From: Alterinioella nitratireducens
Lineage (GTDB): Bacteria; Pseudomonadota; Alphaproteobacteria; Rhodobacterales; Rhodobacteraceae
Direction: 5' to 3'
Assembly (NCBI RefSeq): GCF_013155465.1
Contig: NZ_JABJVX010000003.1
Span: 154,186 to 218,185, forward strand
DNA length: 64,000 bases
Every line of letters starts with the position of its first letter. Within the stretch, counting starts at the first letter, position 1. Under the pieces are notes generated by a model. It did no database searches. It was not told where the DNA came from and worked only from the letters and a program-made list of their open reading frames with translations. The position numbers and the translations under genes are program-made. Positions 9,221-17,560 of the stretch are shown here, piece after piece.

Positions 9221-10047
9221 CGACGCTGACCGAAATGGCCTGTGCGGTGCTGGAAACGGCGGATGCGCGCGAGAAGACCACGCTCAGCCGCCGTCTGGCC
9301 GCCGACTGGTTCGCCGCGCGCCGGGGCGAGGCCGCGCCGATCGAGATCGGCACCGCCACCCCGCCCGACATCCCTGCCCGCCCCGCGAAACCGGACCTCC
9401 TGTCGCCGCGCGACGTGCCGCGCCGCAAACCGGGAACGCCCGAGGGGCGCAAGGCGCTGCTCCATGCTGTCGGCCATATCGAGCTGAACGCGGTCGACCT
9501 GCATTGGGACATCATCGCGCGCTTCGGACATATCCCGATGCCGATGGGCTTCTACGACGACTGGGTCAAATCCGCCGATGAGGAGGCCAGGCATTTCCAG
9601 CTGATCGAGGACTGCCTGGCCGAGATGGGCAGCTTCTACGGCGACCTGCCCGCCCATCTGGGCATGTGGCGCGCGGCGCAGGACACGGGCCGGGACGTCT
9701 TGGGGCGGCTGGCCGTGGTGCCGATGGTGCTGGAGGCGCGCGGCCTCGACGTGACGCCCGGCATGATCGAGATCTTCCGCAAGGCCCACGATCCTGCCGC
9801 GCAGAAGGCGGTGGCGGCGCTGGAGGTGATCTATGCGGAGGAGGTTCACCATGTCGCCTACGGCTCCAAGTGGTTCCATTTCCTGTGCGGACGCGAAGAC
9901 ATCGACCCGAAAGAGGCGTTTCACGCCCTCGTCAAACGCTACTTCCACGGTGCCCTGAAACCGCCCTTCAACGAGGAGAAACGCGCCGAGGCCGGTATCC
10001 CGCCGGACTTCTATTGGCCGTTGACGCAAGGGAACCCAGCCGGATAG
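9217..10047 (+). CDS. DUF455 ferritin-like domain protein
   Basis: The 276-residue protein has the DUF455/ferritin-like pattern of a four-helix bundle with paired carboxylate-histidine motifs: HIELNAVDLHWD (about 88-99), DEEARHFQ (about 125-132), MVLEARGLD and YAEEVHHVAYG. These are potential di-iron ligands. The family is sometimes linked with the MiaE-like fold, but its substrate is unknown. It begins with GTG inside the bcp stop codon, so the two products are made together. An oxidative-stress or iron role is inference from that coupling. Confidence 0.88.
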   Translation: MTTLTEMACAVLETADAREKTTLSRRLAADWFAARRGEAAPIEIGTATPPDIPARPAKPDLLSPRDVPRRKPGTPEGRKALLHAVGHIELNAVDLHWDIIARFGHIPMPMGFYDDWVKSADEEARHFQLIEDCLAEMGSFYGDLPAHLGMWRAAQDTGRDVLGRLAVVPMVLEARGLDVTPGMIEIFRKAHDPAAQKAVAALEVIYAEEVHHVAYGSKWFHFLCGREDIDPKEAFHALVKRYFHGALKPPFNEEKRAEAGIPPDFYWPLTQGNPAG

Positions 10048-10063
10048 GCAGCGAATCGCCGGT

Positions 10064-10090
10064 GAATTTGGGCGGAAATTTGCCCAATTC
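10064..10090. other. Inverted repeat after the bcp-DUF455 pair
   Basis: GAATTTGGGC and GCCCAATTC can pair as a 9-bp stem with one bulged T around an 8-base loop, 16 bp past the DUF455 stop. No T-run follows. It may be a weak terminator or a regulatory site for the downstream peptidase operon. Confidence 0.3.
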
Positions 10091-10204
10091 TGGACAAAAT
10101 CGCGATTTACCGTGGGTGTGGCATAAAAAGGTTTGAGACCGGCGGCCCTTTTGGCCTAAGCGGTTGACGTCGATACCTTGTATGGGGACAGGAAGGTTTC
10201 GGCG

Positions 10205-11554
10205 ATGGAGAGGGTAACGGGGCAACCAGACGTGAAATTGAGCCTGACCAGTCGCATGGGCGCGGCAATCGAAAAATTCCTGCCGGAACAGCGGCTGTTT
10301 CTGAAATCCGATCAGGGGATGCGCTATGTCCGGCTGCGGCCGATGACACAGGCGATCATGATTGGGGGATCCTCGCTGTTCGTCGGCTGGACCGTGATCG
10401 TCACCGCGATCTTCCTTATCGACGCGATCAGCGCGGGCGGCGTCCGCGACCAGGCGGATCGCGCGCAGGAGGCCTACCAGGCCCGCCTGAACCAGATGTC
10501 CGAGGAACGCGACATCCGCGCCGCCGAGGCGCGCGCCAGCCAGACCCGGTTCTCGGTCGCCATGTCCGAAGTGTCCGACATGCAGTCGCGCCTGCTGGCC
10601 TCGGAGGAACGTCGCCGCGAACTGGAAACGGCGGTCGAGGTCATCCAGACCACGCTGCGCCGGGTGATGGTCGAACGCGACGAGGCGCGCACGCAGGCCG
10701 CCGAGATCCTGGCCGAGATCGAGGCCGAGACAGGATCGAGCCAGACCACCGCCGGACGCCTGCGCGACATGGAGCAGACACTGGACTACCTTGCCGCGGC
10801 CCTGCGCGACGCCGCCGATGAGCGCGACGATGCCTTCGAGATCGCCGAGGCCGCCCGCGAGGAGGTCGACGAGCTGCAATTCGCCGCCGCCCTCGCCGAG
10901 GAACGCAACGAACGCATCTTCACCCAGCTGGAGGAGGCCGTGCAGGTCTCGATGGAGCCGCTGGACGCCATGTTCAGCGCCGCCGGCCTCTCGACCGACG
11001 AACTGGTCAACCGCGTGCGCGCCGGCTACCAGGGCCAGGGCGGGCCGCTGATGCCGATCACCATGTCCTCGCGCGGCGAGGAGCCTGACCCCGTGTCCTT
11101 GCGCGCCAACGAGCTTCTGGCGGAGCTCGACACGATCAACCTGCGCCGGATGGCGGCAGAACAACTGCCCTTCTCGATGCCTGTCCTGGCCCGTTACACC
11201 CAGACCTCGGGTTTCGGGATGCGCAATGGCCGCCCGCATAACGGCGTCGACATGGCCGGGCCGGTCGGCACGCCGCTATACGCCACCGGCGATGGCATCA
11301 TCTCCTTTGCGGGGCGCCAGAGCGGTTACGGATTGCTGGTCACCATCGAACACCCGATGGGGTTCGAGACTCGATATGCCCATATGTCGCGCATCGGGGT
11401 GTCCGCGGGGCAAAGGGTCTCGCGCGGGGACAGAATCGGTGATATGGGCAATACAGGACGGTCGACCGGATCTCATGTGCATTATGAGATCCGCCGCAAT
11501 GACACACCACTCAACCCGATGAACTTCCTCACGGCAGGTAGAGATGTTTTCTAA
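10205..11554 (+). CDS. M23 (LytM) peptidoglycan endopeptidase with DUF5930-type N-terminal region
   Basis: Membrane-anchored cell-wall hydrolase of 449 residues. A basic N terminus precedes one membrane helix (about residues 48-70), then an Ala/Glu/Arg-rich coiled coil (about 80-260), then the LytM domain. Zinc ligands are visible as HNGVD (H345, D349) and HVHYE (H426), with further active-site histidines in YAHMS (about 393) and at H424, so it should be active. I chose the ATG at 10205 because AGGAAGG sits 7 bases upstream; an upstream TTG at 10178 lacks this. Its end overlaps the bactofilin start by 11 bp. M23-bactofilin pairs shape cells in other proteobacteria, so the peptidase probably acts at a site set by the bactofilin polymer. 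Confidence 0.93.
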   Translation: MERVTGQPDVKLSLTSRMGAAIEKFLPEQRLFLKSDQGMRYVRLRPMTQAIMIGGSSLFVGWTVIVTAIFLIDAISAGGVRDQADRAQEAYQARLNQMSEERDIRAAEARASQTRFSVAMSEVSDMQSRLLASEERRRELETAVEVIQTTLRRVMVERDEARTQAAEILAEIEAETGSSQTTAGRLRDMEQTLDYLAAALRDAADERDDAFEIAEAAREEVDELQFAAALAEERNERIFTQLEEAVQVSMEPLDAMFSAAGLSTDELVNRVRAGYQGQGGPLMPITMSSRGEEPDPVSLRANELLAELDTINLRRMAAEQLPFSMPVLARYTQTSGFGMRNGRPHNGVDMAGPVGTPLYATGDGIISFAGRQSGYGLLVTIEHPMGFETRYAHMSRIGVSAGQRVSRGDRIGDMGNTGRSTGSHVHYEIRRNDTPLNPMNFLTAGRDVF

Positions 11555-12149
11555 ATCAAAGATCAACGAGCCGGGGCCGAAACAGGCCGGCGGCTCCTCG
11601 GATCAGGCGTCAGACGCGTCTGCATCCTCCGACAAATCCTCCAAAGAACGGAGCTCGATGCCCTTGACCAGCAATAACAAACCCAAGCCCGCAGTTTCCA
11701 CGCTCAGCACCGATCTGACCATCGTGGGCAACCTGCGCACCACCGGCGACATCCAGGTCGAGGGTCACGTGCAGGGCGACATCCGCGCCCATCTTCTGAC
11801 CGTGGGCGAAGGTGCCACGATCGAGGGGGAGATCGTCGCCGATGACGTCGTCGTCAATGGCCGCGTGATCGGCCGGGTGCGGGGCCTCAAGGTCCGCCTG
11901 ACGGCCACCGCCAAGGTCGAGGGCGATATCGTCCACAAGACCATCGCGATTGAAAGCGGCGCGCATTTCGAAGGCTCGGTTCAGCGGCAGGAAGACCCGC
12001 TTGCCGGCGGCAGCGGCGCACAGCCCGCCGCATCGCGCCCCGCCGGTGCGGCGGCTGGCGGCAATGCCGGCCAGCAGGGTGGCCAGGCTCAGGCCAACAA
12101 GCCCGCCTTCGGCGCGCAGCAGAACAAGCCCGCCGACGCCAACAGCTAG
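11544..12149 (+). CDS. Bactofilin cytoskeletal protein
   Basis: The 201-residue protein has a central bactofilin beta-helix (about residues 55-150) that starts with LSTDLTIVGNLRTTGDIQVE and continues with regular hydrophobic/glycine repeats (VEGHVQGDI, IEGEIVADDVVVNGRVIG, VEGDIVHKTI). It has disordered flanks: Ser/Lys-rich at the N terminus, Ala/Gly/Gln-rich at the C terminus. Such proteins self-polymerise without nucleotide and often bind membrane. The start overlaps the end of the M23 peptidase gene, so the two are co-translated. A strong terminator follows 27 bp after the stop. Confidence 0.95.
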   Translation: MFSKSKINEPGPKQAGGSSDQASDASASSDKSSKERSSMPLTSNNKPKPAVSTLSTDLTIVGNLRTTGDIQVEGHVQGDIRAHLLTVGEGATIEGEIVADDVVVNGRVIGRVRGLKVRLTATAKVEGDIVHKTIAIESGAHFEGSVQRQEDPLAGGSGAQPAASRPAGAAAGGNAGQQGGQAQANKPAFGAQQNKPADANS

Positions 12150-12176
12150 GCGGCCCGCGATACCGCGGCACAGACA

Positions 12177-12205
12177 CCCCCGGCCTCAACCGCCGGGGGT
12201 TTTTT
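12177..12205 (+). terminator. Rho-independent terminator of the peptidase-bactofilin operon
   Basis: CCCCCGGC and GCCGGGGG form a perfect 8-bp stem around a 7-base loop, followed directly by six T residues. It lies between the bactofilin stop and the convergent DUF2189 gene. Confidence 0.9.
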
Positions 12206-12217
12206 CTTGCGCGGCGA

Positions 12218-13009
12218 TCAGGGCGTGTCGCGCAAGGCCCGCCGGTAGATATGCCATGACGCATGGCCCAGAACCGGCAGCACCACGAAAAGACCCAGGA
12301 AGCCGGGCAGAAGCGCCGCGAAGGTCAGGCCCGCGATCACCACGCCCCAGACCAGCATCACGCGCGGGTTTCGCCGCACGGTGGCAAAGCTGGTCAGCAT
12401 CGCGGTGACGAAATCAAGCTCCTTGTCCAGAAGCAGCGGCAGCGAGATCACCGTCAGGCAAAACAGGACCAGCGCGAAGACCGCGCCGAACCCCGTGCCC
12501 ACCAGCAGCATCATCAGACCTTCGGGCTGGAACAGGTAGGCATAGGAGGTCGAGACATTCATCAGCACCGATGGCCCCATGAAGAGCGCGAACAGCATAT
12601 GGGCGAAGAAGGACCAGAACAGGAAATAGACGATGATCACCCAGGACATCAGCGGCAATTGGCGCAAGCGCTGTTGCCAGACCACCCCCAATATGTCGCG
12701 TATCGTGTAGGTCCGGTCCTGCTCCAGCCGGTGCGAGACCTCGTAGAGCCCCACCGCCAGGAACGGGGCCGCCAGCGGAAAGCCCACCGTGAGCGGGATC
12801 GCCCACCAGATCTGATCGGTCACCACGAGGAAGAAGTAGAGCGCCCACCCGCCAAGCACGTAGATCAGCGCGAAGAACAGGCCCATGGCGGGCGCGCGGC
12901 GAAAATCATGCCAGCCCGCACGCAGGGCCGCGCCGATGTCGCCCATGTCCATATCATTGATCTCGGGAACCTGTGAGGCCGCGGGCAATGATGTGGTGCT
13001 GTCTGGCAT
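12218..13009 (-). CDS. DUF2189 multi-pass membrane protein
   Basis: The 263-residue inner-membrane protein starts with a polar stretch (INDMDMGDIGAALRAGWHDF) and then about six hydrophobic helices, among them MGLFFALIYVLGGWALYFFL and ILLGxxx-type segments near the C terminus. The conserved GWxDFRRAPxxGLFFAxxYVxxG motif marks DUF2189, a family found near respiratory genes in alphaproteobacteria but with no proven role. It stands alone here: prfB upstream is separated by about 140 bp that carry two palindromes. Confidence 0.85.
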   Translation of the reverse strand: MPDSTTSLPAASQVPEINDMDMGDIGAALRAGWHDFRRAPAMGLFFALIYVLGGWALYFFLVVTDQIWWAIPLTVGFPLAAPFLAVGLYEVSHRLEQDRTYTIRDILGVVWQQRLRQLPLMSWVIIVYFLFWSFFAHMLFALFMGPSVLMNVSTSYAYLFQPEGLMMLLVGTGFGAVFALVLFCLTVISLPLLLDKELDFVTAMLTSFATVRRNPRVMLVWGVVIAGLTFAALLPGFLGLFVVLPVLGHASWHIYRRALRDTP

Positions 13010-13102
13010 GGTGATCCTTCCCCTGGCTTGCCGGGAAGAGTCTAGGCAGCGACAGGGCCGGGTTCAAAGGGTTTCTGCCGCTTCGGGGCGGGCTGGGGCG
13101 CG

Positions 13103-13146
13103 GAGAGTCTTGCAAGACTCTCGCCAATTTCTCAGCAGAAATTGGC
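13103..13146. repeat. Tandem perfect palindromes directly after prfB
   Basis: Two palindromes lie side by side. GAGAGTCTTG/CAAGACTCTC (13103-13122) has no loop. GCCAATTTCT/AGAAATTGGC (13123-13146) has a 4-base loop. They begin 5 bp past the prfB stop on its transcript side. There is no T-run. A structurally matching pair follows nrdJ at 56471-56516, which suggests a dispersed element type or a tandem-hairpin 3' end. Confidence 0.7.
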
Positions 13147-13151
13147 CGCGC

Positions 13152-14279
13152 TCAATCCTCCGCCCGCGCGTCGGCCCGGCTCTTGCCCGCGACATCCATC
13201 GCCAGCGTCGCCGCCATCAGCCCATCGAGGTCGCCATCCAGCACGCCGGACGTGTCCGAGGTCTCATAGCCCGTGCGCAGATCCTTCACCATCTGATAGG
13301 GCTGCAACACGTAGGAGCGGATCTGGTTGCCCCACCCCGCGTCACCCGCGCTTTCATGCGCCTCGTTGACCAGCGCGGATCGCTTGTCCAACTCCATCTG
13401 GTAGAGCTTCGATTTCAGCGCCTTCATGGCAATGTCGCGGTTCTGGTGCTGCGATTTCTCCGACGAGGTGACGACAATGCCCGTCGGGGCGTGGGTGATG
13501 CGCACGGCGGAATCGGTCGTGTTCACATGCTGCCCGCCCGCGCCCGAGGAGCGGTAGGTGTCGATGCGGATATCGGACGGGTTGACCTCGATCTCGATAT
13601 TGTCGTCCACCACCGGGTAGACCTTGACCGAGGTGAACGAGGTGTGGCGCTTCGCGGCGGAATCGAAGGGCGAGATGCGGACCAGCCGATGCACGCCGCT
13701 TTCCGATTTCATCCAGCCATAGGCGTTGTGGCCGCTGATCTTGTAGGTGGCCGATTTGATCCCGGCCTCCTCGCCCGCGCTCTCGGCCTGGAGCTCGACC
13801 TCGTAGCCCTTCTTCTCGGCCCACCGGACATACATCCGCGCCAGCATCGCGGCCCAATCGCAGCTTTCCGTGCCACCCGCGCCCGAGTTGATTTCGAGGA
13901 AGGTGTCGTTGCTGTCGGCCTCGCCGTCCAGCAGCGCCTCAAGCTCCTTCTTGGCGGCGGTCTTCTCCAGGGCTGCCAGGGCGGCCTCGGCCTCGGCAAC
14001 GACCTCGGCGTCGCCCTCCATCTCGCCCAGTTCGATCAGTTCGGCATTGTCGTTGAGGCCGGTCTCGATCGCCTTGTAGGTGCCCATCTGATCGACCAGC
14101 ATCTGCCGGTCGCGCATCAGTTTCTGCGCCTTTTCGGGGTCGTTCCACAGGTCCGGATCTTCGACGCGGGCGTTGAATTCCTCCAGCCGGTGCGGCGCGG
14201 TCTCCAGGTCCATCCGCTGGCCCAGAAGCTCCAGAGATTTCCGGATTTTCTCGATATGGCTTTGGGTTTCGGCCCGCAT
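13152..14279 (-). CDS. prfB: Peptide chain release factor 2
   Basis: RF2 recognises UAA and UGA stop codons and triggers peptide release in the ribosome. The 375-residue protein has the SPF stop-codon recognition tripeptide (RISPFDS) and the catalytic GGQ loop ([13 protein letters not shown]). I chose the ATG at 14279 ([17 protein letters not shown]), which matches the usual N-terminal helix; the upstream in-frame extension looks non-coding. No in-frame UGA interrupts the early codons, so the autoregulatory +1 frameshift known from many bacteria is absent here. Confidence 0.97.
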   Translation of the reverse strand: MRAETQSHIEKIRKSLELLGQRMDLETAPHRLEEFNARVEDPDLWNDPEKAQKLMRDRQMLVDQMGTYKAIETGLNDNAELIELGEMEGDAEVVAEAEAALAALEKTAAKKELEALLDGEADSNDTFLEINSGAGGTESCDWAAMLARMYVRWAEKKGYEVELQAESAGEEAGIKSATYKISGHNAYGWMKSESGVHRLVRISPFDSAAKRHTSFTSVKVYPVVDDNIEIEVNPSDIRIDTYRSSGAGGQHVNTTDSAVRITHAPTGIVVTSSEKSQHQNRDIAMKALKSKLYQMELDKRSALVNEAHESAGDAGWGNQIRSYVLQPYQMVKDLRTGYETSDTSGVLDGDLDGLMAATLAMDVAGKSRADARAED

Positions 14280-14360
14280 GGTCTGCTCACTCGGCTGGTT
14301 GGTTCGCGATGATAGGGATGTAGTCCAGCCCCTGCTCCGCTGCAAGCAGGCAGGAACGGG

Positions 14361-16955
14361 CTAGTAGAGCCCGCCCGAAGTCAACTCGCCAAAGCCGGTG
14401 CCAAGCGGAACCCGTGCCGTGCCGCCCGTCGAGGTCGTGACCGTGCCGCCATCGCTCGGGACCGGATCGCCATCGACAACCTCGCCATTCGCATTGGGAT
14501 CGCCGGGGCTGAACATCGGCAGGTTCGACCCCATGCCGAAGCCGCCATCGACGATGGACAGCATCCCGAAGAACGGTTCCTCGCCCTCGCGGAAATATTC
14601 CGCCACCACATTCGGGCCGCTTTCGCCATCGGGCAGGCGCTGGCCGGAAAAGCGGTCGATATTGTAGAACTGGCCGCCCGGCGGCACCCGGAACGGACCG
14701 CCGCCATATTCCTCGACCGCCTGCTGCATGAACTCCTGGAACACGGGGGCGCAGGTGCCGCCGCCCGAGGCCCCGTGCAGGCTGCGCGGGTTGTCATAGC
14801 CGATATAGCAGCCCGCCGCGATGGTCGAGGTGAAGCCCACGAACCAGACGTCGCGCGAATCGTTGGTAGTGCCGGTCTTGCCCGCCGTGGGCACGCCCAG
14901 GTTGACCCGGCCCGCAGCGGTGCCACGTTCGACCACGCCGCGCATCATCGAGGTCAGCTGATAGGCCGTGATCGCATCCATCACCTGTTCGCGGTTCGAC
15001 ACGATGGTCGGCGCCTGACCGGGATCGAGCGAGGCCAGCTCGCAATCGCGGCAGATGCGTTGGTCATGGCGGTAGACGGTGCCGCCGAAGCGGTCCTGGA
15101 TGCGGTCCACCAGCGTCGGTTCAACCCGCTCGCCGCCATTGGCGAACATCGAATAGGCCGCGACCATGCGGAAAAGCGTGGTCTCCTGGCTGCCAAGCGC
15201 ATTGGCGAGATAGGGCTGCATCTCGTCATAGACGCCAAAGCGCTCGGCGTAATTGGCGACCACATCCATGCCGACATCCTGCGCCAGCCGAACCGTCATC
15301 AGGTTGCGCGACCGTTCAATGCCCGTGCGCAATGGCGCGGGGCCATAGAACTGGTTCGAGGCATTGGTGGGCCGCCAGATGCCCTCGCCCGTATCGACCT
15401 CGATGGGCGCGTCGATGACGATGGTGTTGGGGCTGTAGCCGCTGTCGAGGGCCGCCGCATAGACGAAGGGCTTGAAGCTGGAGCCCGGCTGCCGCGTCGC
15501 CTGCGTGGCGCGGTTGAAGCTGGAATACTGGTAGGAGAAGCCCCCCTGCATCGCCAGCACCCGGCCCGAATTCACGTCCATCGCCATGAAACCGCCCTGC
15601 ACCTCGGGGATCTGGCGCAGGGTCCAGCGGATGAAACTGCCATCGCTGTCGCTGGTCATGGCGCGCACATGGATCACGTCACCCACCTCAAGCAGGTCGC
15701 CCGCATTCTGCGCGCGGTTGCCGGTGTTGCCATCCGCATCGACGGGGCGGGCCCAGGTCACATCCTCGGGCGGGATCCAGTGGCCGTCCTCGTCCTCCTC
15801 GACGCCCTCGATGCCGATCCGCGCATGTGTGGCGCCGACCTCCAGCACCACCGCCGCGTACCAGCCCTCGACATCGCGGGGGAACTCCACCTCCTCCAGC
15901 GCGGCGCGCCAGACCTCTTCGCCGCCCTCAAGCTCGGACGGGTCGATGGTGGCCAGCGGATCGCGCCACAGGCCCTGATCGCGGTCATAGCGCTCCAGGG
16001 CGCGGCGCAGCGCGACCTCGGCGGCGGCCTGAAGGCTTTCGTCCATTGTCGCGCGCACGGCGAAACCGCCGGTAAAGAACTCATCCTGCCCGTAATCGCG
16101 GCTCAACTGGCGGCGGATCTCGTCGGTGAAATAGCTGCGCGGCGGCAATTGGCTGCGGAAGGGCTCGATATGACCGCCCTGCACGGTCTCCAGCGGGGCG
16201 GCCTGGGCCACTTCCATCTCTTCACGCGACAGGTAGCCGTTCTGGAACATCTCGCGCAGCACGTAGTTCCGGCGGATGATCGCGTCCTCGTAATTGCGCA
16301 CCGGGTGCAGCGCGGTGCCGCCCGATTGCGGCAAGGCCGCCAGATAGGCCGCCTGTTCGGCGCGCAATTCACTGAGGTCGGCGTTGAAATAGGTCTGCGC
16401 GGCGGCTGCCACGCCAAAGCTGCGCTGCCCCAACTCGATCTCGTTGAGGTACAGCTCCATGATCCGCTCCTTGCTGAGCGTCTGTTCGATGCGCGCGGCC
16501 AGGATGATCTCGCGGATCTTGCGCTCGACCCGGCGCGAGCCGTCCAGCAGGAAGTTCTTGACCACCTGTTGCGTGATGGTCGAGGCCCCGCGCACGTCCT
16601 GTCCGCGCGATCGCACCGCGTCGATGATCGCAACAGCAATGGCGCGGGGATCATAGCCGGGATGTTCGAAGAAATTGCGGTCCTCGGCGCTGACGAAGGC
16701 GTGAACGACGACGTCCGGTATTTCCTCGTAGGGCGCGAAGATGCGGCGTTCGGCGGCAAATTCATCCATGATCTGGCCCTCACCCGAATAGATGCGGCTG
16801 ATCGTGGCGGGCGAATATTGCGCCAGCGTGTCGTGATCGGGCAGGTCGCGGGCATATGTGAATATGACGCCGCCGATGATCAGGGCACCCATCACCAGAC
16901 CATTGGTGATGAGGCTGAAAATCGCTCCGAGAAAGGAGAGGATAAATCGGATCAT
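14361..16955 (-). CDS. mrcA: Penicillin-binding protein 1A (bifunctional transglycosylase/transpeptidase)
   Basis: Class A PBP of 864 residues that polymerises and cross-links peptidoglycan. A short cytosolic tail and one membrane helix (about residues 10-34) anchor it. The family 51 glycosyltransferase domain shows EDRNFFEHPG (catalytic E91) and GASTITQQVVKN. An inserted OB-like region (about 310-450) precedes the transpeptidase, which has SxxK as GSSFKPF (S492), an SxN motif in ERSRNLM and KTG in AGKTGTTNDS. The C-terminal tail is Gly/Pro/Thr-rich. A clear promoter lies about 32 bp upstream of the start. Confidence 0.97.
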   Translation of the reverse strand: MIRFILSFLGAIFSLITNGLVMGALIIGGVIFTYARDLPDHDTLAQYSPATISRIYSGEGQIMDEFAAERRIFAPYEEIPDVVVHAFVSAEDRNFFEHPGYDPRAIAVAIIDAVRSRGQDVRGASTITQQVVKNFLLDGSRRVERKIREIILAARIEQTLSKERIMELYLNEIELGQRSFGVAAAAQTYFNADLSELRAEQAAYLAALPQSGGTALHPVRNYEDAIIRRNYVLREMFQNGYLSREEMEVAQAAPLETVQGGHIEPFRSQLPPRSYFTDEIRRQLSRDYGQDEFFTGGFAVRATMDESLQAAAEVALRRALERYDRDQGLWRDPLATIDPSELEGGEEVWRAALEEVEFPRDVEGWYAAVVLEVGATHARIGIEGVEEDEDGHWIPPEDVTWARPVDADGNTGNRAQNAGDLLEVGDVIHVRAMTSDSDGSFIRWTLRQIPEVQGGFMAMDVNSGRVLAMQGGFSYQYSSFNRATQATRQPGSSFKPFVYAAALDSGYSPNTIVIDAPIEVDTGEGIWRPTNASNQFYGPAPLRTGIERSRNLMTVRLAQDVGMDVVANYAERFGVYDEMQPYLANALGSQETTLFRMVAAYSMFANGGERVEPTLVDRIQDRFGGTVYRHDQRICRDCELASLDPGQAPTIVSNREQVMDAITAYQLTSMMRGVVERGTAAGRVNLGVPTAGKTGTTNDSRDVWFVGFTSTIAAGCYIGYDNPRSLHGASGGGTCAPVFQEFMQQAVEEYGGGPFRVPPGGQFYNIDRFSGQRLPDGESGPNVVAEYFREGEEPFFGMLSIVDGGFGMGSNLPMFSPGDPNANGEVVDGDPVPSDGGTVTTSTGGTARVPLGTGFGELTSGGLY

Positions 16956-16986
16956 GAACGCGCGACTCGAAAGGGCTTGGGCGTCC

Positions 16987-17015
16987 TATATAGGGGGGAA
17001 GCACGGGGCGGTCAA
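16987..17015 (-). promoter_or_regulatory. Sigma-70-type promoter of mrcA
   Basis: On the minus strand TTGACC (17015-17010) and TATATA (16992-16987) are separated by exactly 17 bp. The predicted transcript would begin about 25 bases before the PBP1A start codon. Confidence 0.7.
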
Positions 17016-17067
17016 AAGCCCTGATCGCCCCAAGGCGGGTTTCCGCGACGCGGGACGCGCGCGCGCC

Positions 17068-17490
17068 CTAGCCCTGCGGCGGAATCGCGTAGGTCAGCGA
17101 GGCGCGGGCCACTGGCGCATCGCTGCCTTCCGACCGGATCAGGCAATCGCCAACGGCCAGCAGGCGGCCCAGTTTCAACAGGCGTGTATCGCCGATCAGG
17201 TCCGTCCCCGCCGCCGGTTTGCGCATGAAATCCATCGAGATATTCGTCGTCACGGCCAGCGCCACCGGCCCGATCATGGCGAGAATCGCCAGGTAGACCC
17301 CGACATCGGCCAGCGCGAACATCGACGGGCCCGAGATCGTGCCGCCGGGGCGCAGGTGACGGTCCGAAACCCTGAGCCGGACGCTGAGCGCCATCTCCTC
17401 GACGCGCTCGATGCTGTAATCGTCCGAGACCTGAGGAAACTCCGAGACCAGAAACGCCTCAAGCGCCGCTTTGTCCATCACCACTGCCAT
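17068..17490 (-). CDS. PaaI-family hotdog thioesterase
   Basis: The 140-residue protein fits the PaaI/hotdog acyl-CoA thioesterase family. The central segment RPGGTISGPSMFALADVG is the family's active-site helix region, followed by TTNISMDFMRKP. Such enzymes hydrolyse acyl- or aryl-CoA in the cytosol. The ATG at 17490 has a G-rich ribosome site (GGGGGCAGGG); a longer opening crosses the divergent enoyl-CoA hydratase leader. Its 5' end faces an enoyl-CoA hydratase gene 70 bp away, which fits a shared acyl-CoA role (inference). The exact substrate cannot be read from sequence. Confidence 0.85.
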   Translation of the reverse strand: MAVVMDKAALEAFLVSEFPQVSDDYSIERVEEMALSVRLRVSDRHLRPGGTISGPSMFALADVGVYLAILAMIGPVALAVTTNISMDFMRKPAAGTDLIGDTRLLKLGRLLAVGDCLIRSEGSDAPVARASLTYAIPPQG

Positions 17491-17560
17491 TGCCCTGCCC
17501 CCTTCTTTGGCCATAGGGTTTGCCCGAAACCGCGCTGATGACAAGAGGAAGGCACAAGAT

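Noticed and set aside
10164-10190. TTGACG...TATGGG promoter before the M23 gene
   Set aside because: The spacing (11 bp) is too short for a sigma-70 promoter.
14200-14279. Programmed frameshift in prfB
   Set aside because: The frame is open from the ATG with no early in-frame UGA.
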